From Pyxidicoccus caerfyrddinensis (lineage in GTDB: Bacteria; Myxococcota; Myxococcia; Myxococcales; Myxococcaceae): a DNA stretch of 64,000 nt. This document shows, in pieces, positions 25,270 to 34,707 of this stretch. The notes under the pieces were generated by a model. The model saw only the letters and a program-made list of their open reading frames with translations. It was not told the origin of the DNA and searched no databases. The stretch spans positions 90,854-154,853 of the forward strand of contig NZ_JAAIYA010000016.1 in the NCBI RefSeq assembly GCF_010894405.1, written 5' to 3'. Made by a program: the position numbers and the translations under genes. Each line of letters begins with the position of its first letter. Position 1 is the stretch's first letter.

Positions 25270-26982
25270 TCAGCTGGTGAGCGCGTCCTTGACCAGGCGC
25301 GCCACCAGCCCCGCCGAGCGCCCCGCCTCGGTGCGCACGTCCCGCGCGAGCATGGCGAACAGCGGCAGCACCCGCCCGCGCAAATCGAAGTTCTTCCGCA
25401 CCGAGGCCGGCCCACCGAAGTAGCCCCACGCCGCCAGGCGCGCGAGCGGCAGCAGCGTGAAGGTGGTGGGGCACCGGCGCTCCGGGTCGGTGAGCCGCCA
25501 GTGCGGCGGACAGAGGCCCGAGTCCTTCAGGAGCGTGAAGATGTTGCGCGCCGCCTCGTCCGCGGTGCGGGTGCCCTCGCGAAACGCGTCCACCTCCGCC
25601 GACGCGCTCCGGAACAGCGCCATGAACTCCGGCACGTCGGTGGACTGCGTGCCGCGGTGGGGCGCCTGGTCGAAGCGGTCGAAGTGGGCCGGGTCCCCGT
25701 CATTCTCGTACCGGGACAGGATTTCCACGTGCCCCGTCGCGCCGAAGGTGCTGCCCAGCATCCACACCCGGTGCCACGCGTTCCAGAGCGCGAAGTCGCT
25801 CATCGCCGTGTACGACGTGGCCACCATCCGGTCATGGTGCAGGAGGCCCTTCTTCATGATGGCCTCCAGCGGGGCGAAGCGCTCCACGCGGTAGTCGCGC
25901 TCGCGCACCGCCTGGATGAGCCGCCAGCCGAGCCCGTTGACCGCGGACGCCGTCAGCGACAGCCCGCTGGAGAAGAGCGCGTCCACGAAGCCCAGCGAGT
26001 GGGGCATGAGGAAGAAGCGCTCTCCCACCACGCGCTCGGCCGAGTACTGGGCGCGCCCGGTGGCCACCCACTCGCGCGCCGCTCGCGCCCCGCCCAGGTG
26101 CGCCTGGACGCTGGGGAACTTCCGGACGAACTTCCAGAACTCGTCCTCCGCGGACACGCCCTCCGGGCGCGGGTAGCGGTCCACGTCCAGGCTCAGCCCC
26201 ACGCTGCACAGCGGGTTGGTGGAGCTGGAGTGGTTGTCGAACGGAATCACCCAGAACCAGCCGCCGGGGAACAGGTGGTGCAGCGTCCCTTCCGCGAAGG
26301 GATAGGCGAGGCCGCGCTCGCGCGCGCTCGGGCCGATGCTGTCGTACGCGGGCACGTTGACCATGTGCGTGAAGAGGGTGCGCGTGCGCGTCTGCAAGGG
26401 ACACGGCGTCTGCCGAAGCCCGAGCTGCCGGGCGAGCGGCGAGGCATGTCCGGCGGCATCCACCACGAAGTCGGCGAGCAGTTCCTCGCCCCGGTCCAGG
26501 GCGAGGCGCACGCCGCCCTCGTCGAACTCGACGGTCTTGATTTCGCGGCCCTGGAACGCGGCGGCGCCGTAGCGCACCGCGACGGCGAGGAGGTACGCGT
26601 CCGTGTCCTGGCGGAACAGGTGGACGTCCGGACCGAAGGGGGGCCCCCAGGTGGGGAACTGCGTGCTCTCGGCGGGGCGCTGCGGCTCGCCCTCGCGGTG
26701 GTACACGAAGGAGAAGCCCCGCTTGATTCCACACGCGGAGGTGACGTGGCGGCGGATGGCCTGGTGGTTGCGCAGGTGGCTCAACTCCGGGACGTCGTAG
26801 CGCCGGGCGAGCACCTCCAGGAGGAACGTGGTCTCCGGCACCGTCGACTCACCGACGGCGAAGCGCGGGTGCGTGCCCTTCTCGACGATGGCCACGCGCA
26901 CGCCGTGCCGCGCCAGGACCACCGCGAGCAGCGTCCCAGAAATGCCCGACCCGATGATGGCCACATCGAACCGCTTGCTCAT
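25270..26982 (-). CDS. FAD-dependent oxidoreductase, flavin-dependent halogenase-like
   Basis: A protein of 570 residues. The N-terminal FAD loop is IIGSGISGTLLA (GxGxxG) and VGESTVPET follows at residues 43-51. The halogenase signature GWxWxIP is present exactly as GWFWVIP (residues 241-247), and Lys87 in CGIKRGFSF lies where the halogen-transferring lysine (Lys79 of PrnA) is expected. The C-terminal third (about 400-570) is alpha-helical and divergent. Members use FADH2, O2 and halide to halogenate activated substrates, but the motif also occurs in non-halogenating monooxygenases, so function is not proven. Its start overlaps the stop of the upstream desaturase-like gene by 4 bases (ATGA), showing translational coupling. 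Plus-strand MpaB ends 10 bases away. Confidence 0.82.
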   Translation of the reverse strand: MSKRFDVAIIGSGISGTLLAVVLARHGVRVAIVEKGTHPRFAVGESTVPETTFLLEVLARRYDVPELSHLRNHQAIRRHVTSACGIKRGFSFVYHREGEPQRPAESTQFPTWGPPFGPDVHLFRQDTDAYLLAVAVRYGAAAFQGREIKTVEFDEGGVRLALDRGEELLADFVVDAAGHASPLARQLGLRQTPCPLQTRTRTLFTHMVNVPAYDSIGPSARERGLAYPFAEGTLHHLFPGGWFWVIPFDNHSSSTNPLCSVGLSLDVDRYPRPEGVSAEDEFWKFVRKFPSVQAHLGGARAAREWVATGRAQYSAERVVGERFFLMPHSLGFVDALFSSGLSLTASAVNGLGWRLIQAVRERDYRVERFAPLEAIMKKGLLHHDRMVATSYTAMSDFALWNAWHRVWMLGSTFGATGHVEILSRYENDGDPAHFDRFDQAPHRGTQSTDVPEFMALFRSASAEVDAFREGTRTADEAARNIFTLLKDSGLCPPHWRLTDPERRCPTTFTLLPLARLAAWGYFGGPASVRKNFDLRGRVLPLFAMLARDVRTEAGRSAGLVARLVKDALTS

Positions 26983-29111
26983 GTGTTGCCTCCCGCGCTG
27001 GCCCGGACGCCGTCACCCTGACGGGCCGGGAAGTCTGATTCTCCGTCCACTTCAATCGGATGCCCGGACAGCGCGCGCGCTGCCTGCATGCCGGCCATCA
27101 CGGCCGACTCGATGCATCCCAGATTCAGCCCCGTGCGCACCCAGTCCCCCGCGAGCCACAGGTTGTCGAACCCCGACGCGTCGGCGCGCAGCCGGTGTCG
27201 CGCGCTGCCCGGCACGGCGAGCACGTAGCGGTCGCTCGGGTTGACGTTGGCGCGCCAGTACTGGCCGTCGAAGCGCTGCGCTCCCTCGCCCTCGCCGCAC
27301 AGCAGCGACAGGTCCAGGCCGTGCGGCGCCGCCGCATCCGTGGCGGCGGGCCAGAGGTGGCCGGCGTGACGGGCCAGCCAGTCCAGGCTGTCGCGCTTTG
27401 CCTCGGCAGCTGCCCGCTCCGGGTAGCCGTGGTCGTCCTTCGGAGGCGGCGTCTCGTGTCCGGGGAGCGGGCCGCAGAGATAGGCGAGCGAGCGGGGGAC
27501 GTCACCCGTCCACGCCTCGCGCGGGAGCAGATGCGAGAAGTCGGCCCAGGTGCTGAACGGAAAGGCGTACGCCGTCAGCACGGGCGGTGGGTGCGACCAG
27601 CCGAGCCCCTCCAGGCCGGGCCGCAGCCACAGCTGCATGGCTTGCGTCGGCACCGTGCGCACGTGCTCCACCATGCGCCGCCACGTGTCCCGCGCGGAGA
27701 TGAGCTCGCCGCAGACCTCCGGCAGCACGCTGACGGGCAGGCCCAGCACCACGTCGTCGAAGTGCTCGCCGCGCCGGAGTTGCTCACGCCCCACGTCCTT
27801 CCACGGCGTCCACCACGACTCCAGGTCGATGCCGCGCGCCTCCAGCTCCGGGCCCTCGACGAGCTGCTCGTGGAGCGGCTCGGAGGGCCAGCAGGGCAGG
27901 CCGTCCACGTCGATGAGGGGCCGGTAGTCGCCGCTGGCCACCGTGGCCTGGTGGGCGATGTCGAGGGTGTCGACGGTGCGCCCGTCCGCCGCCAGGCCGA
28001 CGTGGTCCACGCGCCGGAAGAACTCGAAGCGCACGCCGCGGCGCCGGAGCACCTCGTAGAGCGGGGCGAAGACCGCCTCGCCCATGCCCGCCTGCATCTT
28101 GTAGAAGATGGAGCCGCGGTAGGAGAACAGCATGCGCAGCGTCACCCGCAGCATGGTGCCGGCGCCGAGGCTGGGCCGCGCGGCGTCTCCGCCGTCGTAC
28201 GCGAAGACGAAGTCGTACAGCGAGCGGATGAGCCCCGAGCGCAGCGTCAGCTCGGACGCGCCGTGGCGCCGCAGCCAGTCGCGGAGGTCATACCCGTCGA
28301 TGGCGTCGAAACCCTCCGTCACCACCCGGTCGGCAATCATGCCCACCGTCAGCGCATAGACGAGGTCCGTGCCAATCCAGAAGCGGCGCGCCTCGTCGTC
28401 CTGCTCGAGCGGCTCGCGCAGGGCCTCGAAGAGGCGGGCCCGGAGCACGCGCAGCGGCTCCAGGAGCGCGTCGCCCGGCGCGGCCATCACCCGGCTGGCG
28501 AGGTTGAGCGAGACGACCGCCGCCTCGAGGAGCGCCCCCCGCACGTACCGCTTCAGCGAGGGCGCCTGCTTCATGTGGTACCAGACGCCCAGCACGCGGG
28601 GGATGAGCGCCTGCACGTACTCCCAGGGGGACTCCACCTCGAAGCCGTCCCCGGGCAGGCCGGGCCGGGGCTTGAAGGGGCCGGGCCAGTGCCGCCAGCC
28701 GCCGCCGACCTCCTCCTCCCAGGCGATGAAGTCGTGCGGCTTGAAGGCGTCGTGCCACGCGGCGAGCGGCTCCGAGGGCGCGCGGCCCAGCTCCGCGTAG
28801 CAGCGCCGCATCAGCCGGAAGGCGTTGTCGTAGAAGCCCATCCAGACGTGGAGTCCGTGCTCCTCGATGCGGTGGGCGCGCCGGCGGTTGCACCCGCTCG
28901 CTCCCTTTCCCCCCAGGCGGAAGCCTGCCTGGTAGACGGTGACGTCGAAGCGCTCGCGCAGCCCGGGGGTGTCCGTCAGCTCATAGGCCGCCGAGAGCGC
29001 GGCGATGCCTCCACCCAGCACGGCCACCTTCCTGCGCTCACCGCCCGGCCGCGTCGATGCCGTCCGAATGGTCCTCGCCTCCCTGGCCACGGTTGCGCGC
29101 CCTTCTAGCAT
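26979..29111 (-). CDS. FAD-dependent desaturase/amine-oxidase-like flavoprotein (paralog of the fusion at 4.8 kb)
   Basis: A protein of 710 residues from ATG 29111. The FAD loop AVLGGGIAALSAAYEL appears after a 40-residue N-terminal extension, followed by RIEEHGLHVWMGFYDNAF and a closing FAD motif LAGDWVRTGLNLGCIESA near residue 670. These blocks match the flavin half of the protein at 4789-7785 almost word for word, but there is no decarboxylase extension here. The family (carotenoid/squalene desaturase-like) oxidises or desaturates isoprenoid or lipid-like substrates. It is the first gene of a two-gene unit whose second gene encodes the halogenase-like protein. The start codon choice is less certain than the frame. 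Confidence 0.83.
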   Translation of the reverse strand: MLEGRATVAREARTIRTASTRPGGERRKVAVLGGGIAALSAAYELTDTPGLRERFDVTVYQAGFRLGGKGASGCNRRRAHRIEEHGLHVWMGFYDNAFRLMRRCYAELGRAPSEPLAAWHDAFKPHDFIAWEEEVGGGWRHWPGPFKPRPGLPGDGFEVESPWEYVQALIPRVLGVWYHMKQAPSLKRYVRGALLEAAVVSLNLASRVMAAPGDALLEPLRVLRARLFEALREPLEQDDEARRFWIGTDLVYALTVGMIADRVVTEGFDAIDGYDLRDWLRRHGASELTLRSGLIRSLYDFVFAYDGGDAARPSLGAGTMLRVTLRMLFSYRGSIFYKMQAGMGEAVFAPLYEVLRRRGVRFEFFRRVDHVGLAADGRTVDTLDIAHQATVASGDYRPLIDVDGLPCWPSEPLHEQLVEGPELEARGIDLESWWTPWKDVGREQLRRGEHFDDVVLGLPVSVLPEVCGELISARDTWRRMVEHVRTVPTQAMQLWLRPGLEGLGWSHPPPVLTAYAFPFSTWADFSHLLPREAWTGDVPRSLAYLCGPLPGHETPPPKDDHGYPERAAAEAKRDSLDWLARHAGHLWPAATDAAAPHGLDLSLLCGEGEGAQRFDGQYWRANVNPSDRYVLAVPGSARHRLRADASGFDNLWLAGDWVRTGLNLGCIESAVMAGMQAARALSGHPIEVDGESDFPARQGDGVRASAGGNT

Positions 29112-29199
29112 GGTGGCGTCCTGCCAGGCCCTTCGAGAATCCAGGGTGTCGTCTAGGATGTGGTCGCCCCGCGTTCGCGCGCCCATGGAGCACGGCCTC

Positions 29200-32100
29200 A
29201 TGTTGCTGGAAATTCCGGGATACGAGCTCAGCCAGAAGATTCACGAGAGCCCGCGTTCACTCGTCTACCGAGGCCGCCGCCAGGCCGACGGCGTCGCCGT
29301 CATCGTGAAGATGCTCCGCACCGAGCGCCCGGGGCCCGAGGAGGCCGCCCGCTTCAAGCGCGAGTACGAGATTGGCCGGAGCCTGGACCGCGAGAGCGCC
29401 GTCACGCCCCAGGCCTTCGAGCGCAGTCCCACGCGGCTGGCCATCGTGATGGAGGACTCGGGCGCCATCGCCCTCAAGAGCTTCCTCGCGCGCACGCGCC
29501 TGGAGCTGGAGGAGGTGCTCGTCCTCGCCTCGCGCATCGCGGGCGCGCTGGCCGGCGTCCACCAGCGCAACATCATCCACAAGGACATCAACCCGGCGAA
29601 CATCGTCATCCACCCCGAGCGCCGGGACGTGAAGCTCATCGACTTCGGCATCGCCGCGGCGCTGTCGCGGGAGACCTCGTCGCTGCGCAACCTCAACGTC
29701 CTGGAGGGCACGCTCGGCTATCTCTCCCCGGAGCAGACCGGACGGATGAGCCGCGCCGTGGACTACCGGGCCGACTTCTATTCGCTCGGCGCCACGCTCT
29801 ACGAATTGCTCGTGGGCGAGCCGCCCTTCGTGGGCAGCGACGCGGTGGAACTGGTGCACGCGCACATCGCCCGCGCGCCCATCCCCCCGCACGTGCGGCG
29901 GCCCGAGATTCCTCCCGCCGTCTCGGACATCGTCCTCAAGCTGCTGGCGAAGGACCCGGAGCACCGTTACCAGAGCGGGCACGGGCTCCAGGCGGACCTG
30001 GACACCTGCGTGGCGCGCCTGCGCGCCCAGGGCACGGTGCCGTCCTTCGAGCTGGGCACGCAGGACCGCTCGGACAAGTTCCAGATTCCGCAGCGGCTCT
30101 ACGGGCGCAAGGAGGAGGCCGCCGTCCTGATGTCCACGTTCGAGCGCGTGGCGTCCGGCCGCGCGGAGATGCTGCTCGTCGCGGGCTACTCCGGCGTGGG
30201 CAAGAGCGCGCTCGTCCACGAGGTGCACCGGCCCATTGTCGAGAAGCGGGGCTACTTCATCTCCGGCAAGTTCGACCAGCTCCAGCGCGACATCCCGTAC
30301 CACTCGCTCATCCAGGCCTTCCAGGGGCTCGTGCGTCAGCTCCTGTCCGAGCCGGAGGCGCGGCTCCAGGCGTGGCGCGAGCGGCTGCGCGCGGCGCTCG
30401 GGCCCAACGGCAGCGTCATCACCGGCGTCATCCGCGAGGTGGAGCTCATCCTCGGCGAGCAGCCCCCCGCCGAGGAGCTGCCGCCCGCCGAGGCGCAGCA
30501 CCGCTTCAACTTCGTCTTCCAGAGCTTCGTCCAGGCCTTCGCCGCCGCGGAGCACCCGCTGGTCATCTTCCTGGACGACCTGCAGTGGGCGGACGCGCCC
30601 TCGCTCAAGCTGCTGCAGTTGCTGGTCAGCGACGCCGCCGCGCAGCACCTGCTCGTCATCGGCGCCTACCGCGACAACGAGGTGTCCAGCACGCACCCGC
30701 TGGTGCTGGCGCTGGAGGCGCTCGACAAGGCGGGGGCGGTGACTCGCACGCTCACCCTCACGCCGCTGCGCCTGGAGCACATCGCCGAGCTGCTGGGAGA
30801 CACCCTCAAGTGCGGCCCCGAGCGCTCGCTGACGCTGGCGCAGCTCGCGCTGGAGAAGACGGACGGCAACCCCTTCTTCCTCGGGCAGTTCCTGCGCGAG
30901 CTGTACGAGGACGGGCTCATCGCGTTCGACGCGGCGTCCCGCACCTGGCGCTGGGACCTGGCGGAGATTCGCAACCGCAGCATCACCGACAACGTGGTGG
31001 AGCTGCTCACCGGCCGGATTCGCAAGCTGGGCGTCCTGGGACAGCACGTGCTGCAGCTGGCGGCGTGCATCGGCAGCACCTTCGATTTGCGCACGCTGTG
31101 CACCGTGGGCGGGGCGTCGTTCTACGAGACGGCCTCCGGCGTCTGGGAGGCCCTCACGCATGGCCTGCTGGTGCCCGTGGACGAGTCCTACCAGCTCGCG
31201 CAGCCGGCGAGCCTGGACGTGGGCGCCACCGAGGTGCCCGACGTGTCGTACCGGTTCCTCCATGACCGCGTGCAGCAGGCGGCGTATTCGCTCATCAGCG
31301 AGGACTCGCGCCAGTCGGTCCACCTGGAGGTTGGCCGGCTGCTGCTGAAGGCCACGCCGGAGGACATGCTGGACGAGCGCATCTTCGACCTCGTCCACCA
31401 GCTCAACCTGGGCAGCGGACTCATCGTGTCGGTGCCGGAGCGCTACGCGCTGGCCCGCCTCAACCTCCGCGCGGCGCGCAAGGCCAAGGCGTCCACCGCC
31501 CACGAGCCGGCGCTGCGACACCTGACGGCGGCGCTGGCCCTGCTGCCGCCCGGAGCGTGGGACGACGAGTACGAGCTGGCCATGGCGCTCCACCTGGAGG
31601 CGACCGAGGAGGAGTACCTCAACGGCAACTTCGAGCGCGCGCGAGAGCTGAGCATCCTGTCGCTGGCGCACGCGCGGACGCTGCTGGAGAAGGTGCGCGT
31701 CTACGAGAGCCGCGTCCTCTTCCACACCGCGCGCACCGAGTACGAGGACACCATCCGCGTCGCCACGGAGGCCCTGAAGCTGCTGGGCGTGGAGATGCCG
31801 CCGCCGGAGGCCGTGGACATGGCGCGCGTGGGCGCGGCCCTGGGGCAGACGGCGGGGCTGATTGGTGGCCGCAGCATCGCCGACCTGGCCAACCTGCCGG
31901 AGATGACGGACCCGGAGAAGCTGGCGACGGTGCGGATGCTCGTGCTGCTCGCGGCGCCCACGTACATCGCGAACCCGATGTCGTTCCCCCTCGTGGCCTG
32001 CGAGCTCGTCCGGCACTGCCTGCTCTACGGCAACTCGCGCGCGTCGCCGTACGCCTTCGTCATCTACGGCGTCATCCTCGCGGGCGCGGTGGGCGACGCG

Positions 32101-34650
32101 GCCGCGGGCAATGCCTACGGCGACCTGGCGCTGACGCTGCTCGACAAGCTCAACGCTCGCGAGTTGCGTGCCAAGGTGTACACGCTGCTCGGCCTGTTCG
32201 TGCGGCACTGGAAGTTCCCCGCGCGCCAGACGGTGCCGCTGTCGGTGGACGCGGTGCAGGCCGCGCTGGAGAGCGGGGACCACGAATACGTGGGCTACGC
32301 GGCGGACAACTTCGCCGCGATGGTCTTCTACGTTGGAGACCCGCTGGACCACGTCCTCGCCGAGCACGCGCGCTACCACGAGCTGCTGACGCGGCTGAAG
32401 CACGCGTACCCGGGCAAGCACGTGGCCATCTTCCTGCAGACGGCGCGCTGCCTCGCCGGCCAGGCGCCGGGGCCCCTGCGGATGGTGGGCGCGGAGTTCG
32501 ACGAGGACACCGACGTGCGCCTCTTCCAGGAGGTGAAGAGCCTCACCCTGCTGGGCGTCTACTACACGTGCAAGACGAACCTCGCGTACGTGTTCGGCGA
32601 CTACCCGCTGGCCGCGAGCCTGGCGGAGCAGGCGGCGCCGTACATGGGCGCGGTGCTCGGCCAGCTCACCGTCGTCCACCAGGCCCTCTACCAGTCCCTG
32701 GCCCTGCTGGCGCTCTACGCGGGCGCGGGCGCGGATGCGCGGCACAAGACGCTGGAGACCGTCGAGCGCCACCTGACGCAGCTCAAGGCCTGGGCCGCCG
32801 CGTGCCCGGAGAACTTCGAGAACAAGGTCTGGCTGGTGGAGGCCGAGCGGCACCGGGTGCTGGGCCGGGTGGCCGAGGCGATGGAGGCGTATGACCGCGC
32901 CATCGAGCTGTCGGTGCGCAACGCGTACGTCCAGGAGGAGGCGCTCGCGGCCGAGCGCGCCGGGGCGTTCTACCTGGAGCTGGGCCGGACGAAGCTGGCC
33001 GCCGTCTACCTGGCGGATGCGCGCTACGCGTACCTGCGCTGGGGCGCGGGCGCGAAGGTGGCGCAGCTGGACGCGCAGCACCCGGGGCTGGCGCCGGCCC
33101 GTGCGCCGGCCTCGGAGAGCGGCGGCCTGAGCACGCACATCTCCACCACCGCGAAGACGACGGAGCTGGACCTCACCACCGTCATCAAGGCGGCGCAGGC
33201 CATCTCCGGCGAAATCGTGCTCGGGCGCGTCGTCGACAACCTGATGCGCATCGTCATCGAGAACGCGGGGGCGCAGCGGGGCCTGCTCATCGTCGAGCGG
33301 GACGGGACGCTCGCCGTGCAGGCCGAGCGGCGGGCTGACAGCGCGGAAGTCCCCACGGGCACCGGGGACGCCGCGGAGTCGTTCCCCGCGTCCGTCGTCC
33401 AGTACGTGCAGCGCACGCGCGAGGCCGTCGTCCAGCACGACGCCGCCAGCGAAGGCATGTTCACCGCGGACCCCTACGTGGCCCGAGCGCGGGCGCGCAG
33501 CGTGATGTGCCTGCCCCTGGCGAACCAGGGCAAGGTGATGGCGCTGCTGTACCTGGAGAACAACCTGGCGGCGGGGGCCTTCACCAAGGACCGGCTGGAG
33601 GTGCTGCGCATCCTGTCCGCGCAGGCGGCCCTGTCCCTCTACAACGCCACGCTCTACGCGGACCTGCAGCAGGCCTCCTCGCGGCTGGAGCACACCAACC
33701 AGCAGCTCGAGGAGTACAGCCGCACGCTGGAGCAGAAGGTCGCCGCGCGCACCACGGAGCTGAGCGACAAGAACCAGGAGCTGGGGGACACGCTGACGCG
33801 GCTGCGCGACACGCAGCGGCAGCTGGTGGCGCAGGAGAAGCTCGCGTCGCTGGGCGCCCTCACGGCGGGCATTGCCCACGAGATCAAGAACCCGCTCAAC
33901 TTCGTCAACAACTTCTCCGCGCTGGCCGGGGAGCTGGTGGCGGAGCTGGAAACCGCCATCCAGCCGGACCTGGAGCGGCTGGCCCCGCGCGCGTGGACCA
34001 CGGCATCGGAGCTGCTCGGGGACCTGCGGAAGAACACGCGCAAGATTCACGAGCACGGCCGGCGCGCGGACGACATCGTGCAGAGCATGCTGCTGCACTC
34101 GCGGGTGTCCGGCGGCGCCGTGGGTGAGACGGACCTCAACGCGCTGCTCGCGGAGAGCCTCACGCTGGTCTACCAGGGCATCCGCAGCAAGGACCCGTCC
34201 TTCAACATGAGGGTGGATGCGCAGTACGACGCGTCCTTCGGCACCGTCGAGGCAAACGCGCGCCAGCTCAGTCGCGTGTTCATCAACATCATCAACAACG
34301 CCTGCTATGCGATGCGCGAGAAGCGCCGCGCGGAGGGGCCGGTGCTGACGGTGCGCACGAGAGACCTCGGTGAGCGCGCGGAGGTGTGCATCCGCGACAA
34401 CGGGCCGGGGATTCCGGCCTCGGTGCTGCCCAGCATCTTCCAGCCCTTCTTCACCACCAAGCCGCCTGGTGAAGGCACGGGGCTGGGGCTGTCGCTGAGC
34501 CGCGAAATCATCGTGGACGGCCACAAGGGCGAGCTGCAGGTGCGCACCGAGGAGGGGCAGTTCACCGAGTTCATCATCACCCTGCCCAAGCGCGGCGCGG
34601 GGGAGAGTGCCACCGCTCCCGGGCAGGCCCGGTCGGCGGGGAACACGTAG
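29200..34650 (+). CDS. trifunctional Ser/Thr protein kinase / AAA ATPase / sensor histidine kinase
   Basis: A protein of 1816 residues; ATG 29200 has GGAG 9 bases upstream (ATG 29185 is in frame). Residues 5-265 are a eukaryotic-like kinase with HKDINPANIV (His127, Asp129) and DFG at Asp148; the glycine loop reads IHESPRSLVYRG and is degenerate. An AAA_16-type ATPase follows, with Walker A GYSGVGKS at 329-336 (Lys335) and Walker B VIFLDDLQWAD. Residues about 700-1300 are helical, TPR-like repeats. A GAF domain (about 1340-1490), a coiled coil, HisKA with His1560 in GIAHEIKNPLNF, and HATPase (NNACYAM, GTGLGLSLS) complete it. The architecture is known as a stand-alone signalling scaffold in myxobacteria and cyanobacteria; no membrane segment is seen. 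It is divergent from the desaturase-like gene. Confidence 0.93.
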   Translation: MLLEIPGYELSQKIHESPRSLVYRGRRQADGVAVIVKMLRTERPGPEEAARFKREYEIGRSLDRESAVTPQAFERSPTRLAIVMEDSGAIALKSFLARTRLELEEVLVLASRIAGALAGVHQRNIIHKDINPANIVIHPERRDVKLIDFGIAAALSRETSSLRNLNVLEGTLGYLSPEQTGRMSRAVDYRADFYSLGATLYELLVGEPPFVGSDAVELVHAHIARAPIPPHVRRPEIPPAVSDIVLKLLAKDPEHRYQSGHGLQADLDTCVARLRAQGTVPSFELGTQDRSDKFQIPQRLYGRKEEAAVLMSTFERVASGRAEMLLVAGYSGVGKSALVHEVHRPIVEKRGYFISGKFDQLQRDIPYHSLIQAFQGLVRQLLSEPEARLQAWRERLRAALGPNGSVITGVIREVELILGEQPPAEELPPAEAQHRFNFVFQSFVQAFAAAEHPLVIFLDDLQWADAPSLKLLQLLVSDAAAQHLLVIGAYRDNEVSSTHPLVLALEALDKAGAVTRTLTLTPLRLEHIAELLGDTLKCGPERSLTLAQLALEKTDGNPFFLGQFLRELYEDGLIAFDAASRTWRWDLAEIRNRSITDNVVELLTGRIRKLGVLGQHVLQLAACIGSTFDLRTLCTVGGASFYETASGVWEALTHGLLVPVDESYQLAQPASLDVGATEVPDVSYRFLHDRVQQAAYSLISEDSRQSVHLEVGRLLLKATPEDMLDERIFDLVHQLNLGSGLIVSVPERYALARLNLRAARKAKASTAHEPALRHLTAALALLPPGAWDDEYELAMALHLEATEEEYLNGNFERARELSILSLAHARTLLEKVRVYESRVLFHTARTEYEDTIRVATEALKLLGVEMPPPEAVDMARVGAALGQTAGLIGGRSIADLANLPEMTDPEKLATVRMLVLLAAPTYIANPMSFPLVACELVRHCLLYGNSRASPYAFVIYGVILAGAVGDAAAGNAYGDLALTLLDKLNARELRAKVYTLLGLFVRHWKFPARQTVPLSVDAVQAALESGDHEYVGYAADNFAAMVFYVGDPLDHVLAEHARYHELLTRLKHAYPGKHVAIFLQTARCLAGQAPGPLRMVGAEFDEDTDVRLFQEVKSLTLLGVYYTCKTNLAYVFGDYPLAASLAEQAAPYMGAVLGQLTVVHQALYQSLALLALYAGAGADARHKTLETVERHLTQLKAWAAACPENFENKVWLVEAERHRVLGRVAEAMEAYDRAIELSVRNAYVQEEALAAERAGAFYLELGRTKLAAVYLADARYAYLRWGAGAKVAQLDAQHPGLAPARAPASESGGLSTHISTTAKTTELDLTTVIKAAQAISGEIVLGRVVDNLMRIVIENAGAQRGLLIVERDGTLAVQAERRADSAEVPTGTGDAAESFPASVVQYVQRTREAVVQHDAASEGMFTADPYVARARARSVMCLPLANQGKVMALLYLENNLAAGAFTKDRLEVLRILSAQAALSLYNATLYADLQQASSRLEHTNQQLEEYSRTLEQKVAARTTELSDKNQELGDTLTRLRDTQRQLVAQEKLASLGALTAGIAHEIKNPLNFVNNFSALAGELVAELETAIQPDLERLAPRAWTTASELLGDLRKNTRKIHEHGRRADDIVQSMLLHSRVSGGAVGETDLNALLAESLTLVYQGIRSKDPSFNMRVDAQYDASFGTVEANARQLSRVFINIINNACYAMREKRRAEGPVLTVRTRDLGERAEVCIRDNGPGIPASVLPSIFQPFFTTKPPGEGTGLGLSLSREIIVDGHKGELQVRTEEGQFTEFIITLPKRGAGESATAPGQARSAGNT

Positions 34651-34707
34651 GTCGCGGTGGTGGCTCGGTGTTCGTGAGGGCCGCGCCGCTCGTGGCCGTG
34701 TCGCCGG

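Noticed and set aside
29257-34524. A 1755-codon open frame antisense to the trifunctional kinase
   Set aside because: Composition is dominated by Arg, His, Val and Gln, with no domain motif; the plus-strand frame has all kinase, ATPase and histidine kinase signatures.
34651-34707. Possible terminator between the two convergent kinase genes
   Set aside because: No stem with more than six perfectly paired bases was found in this short gap.
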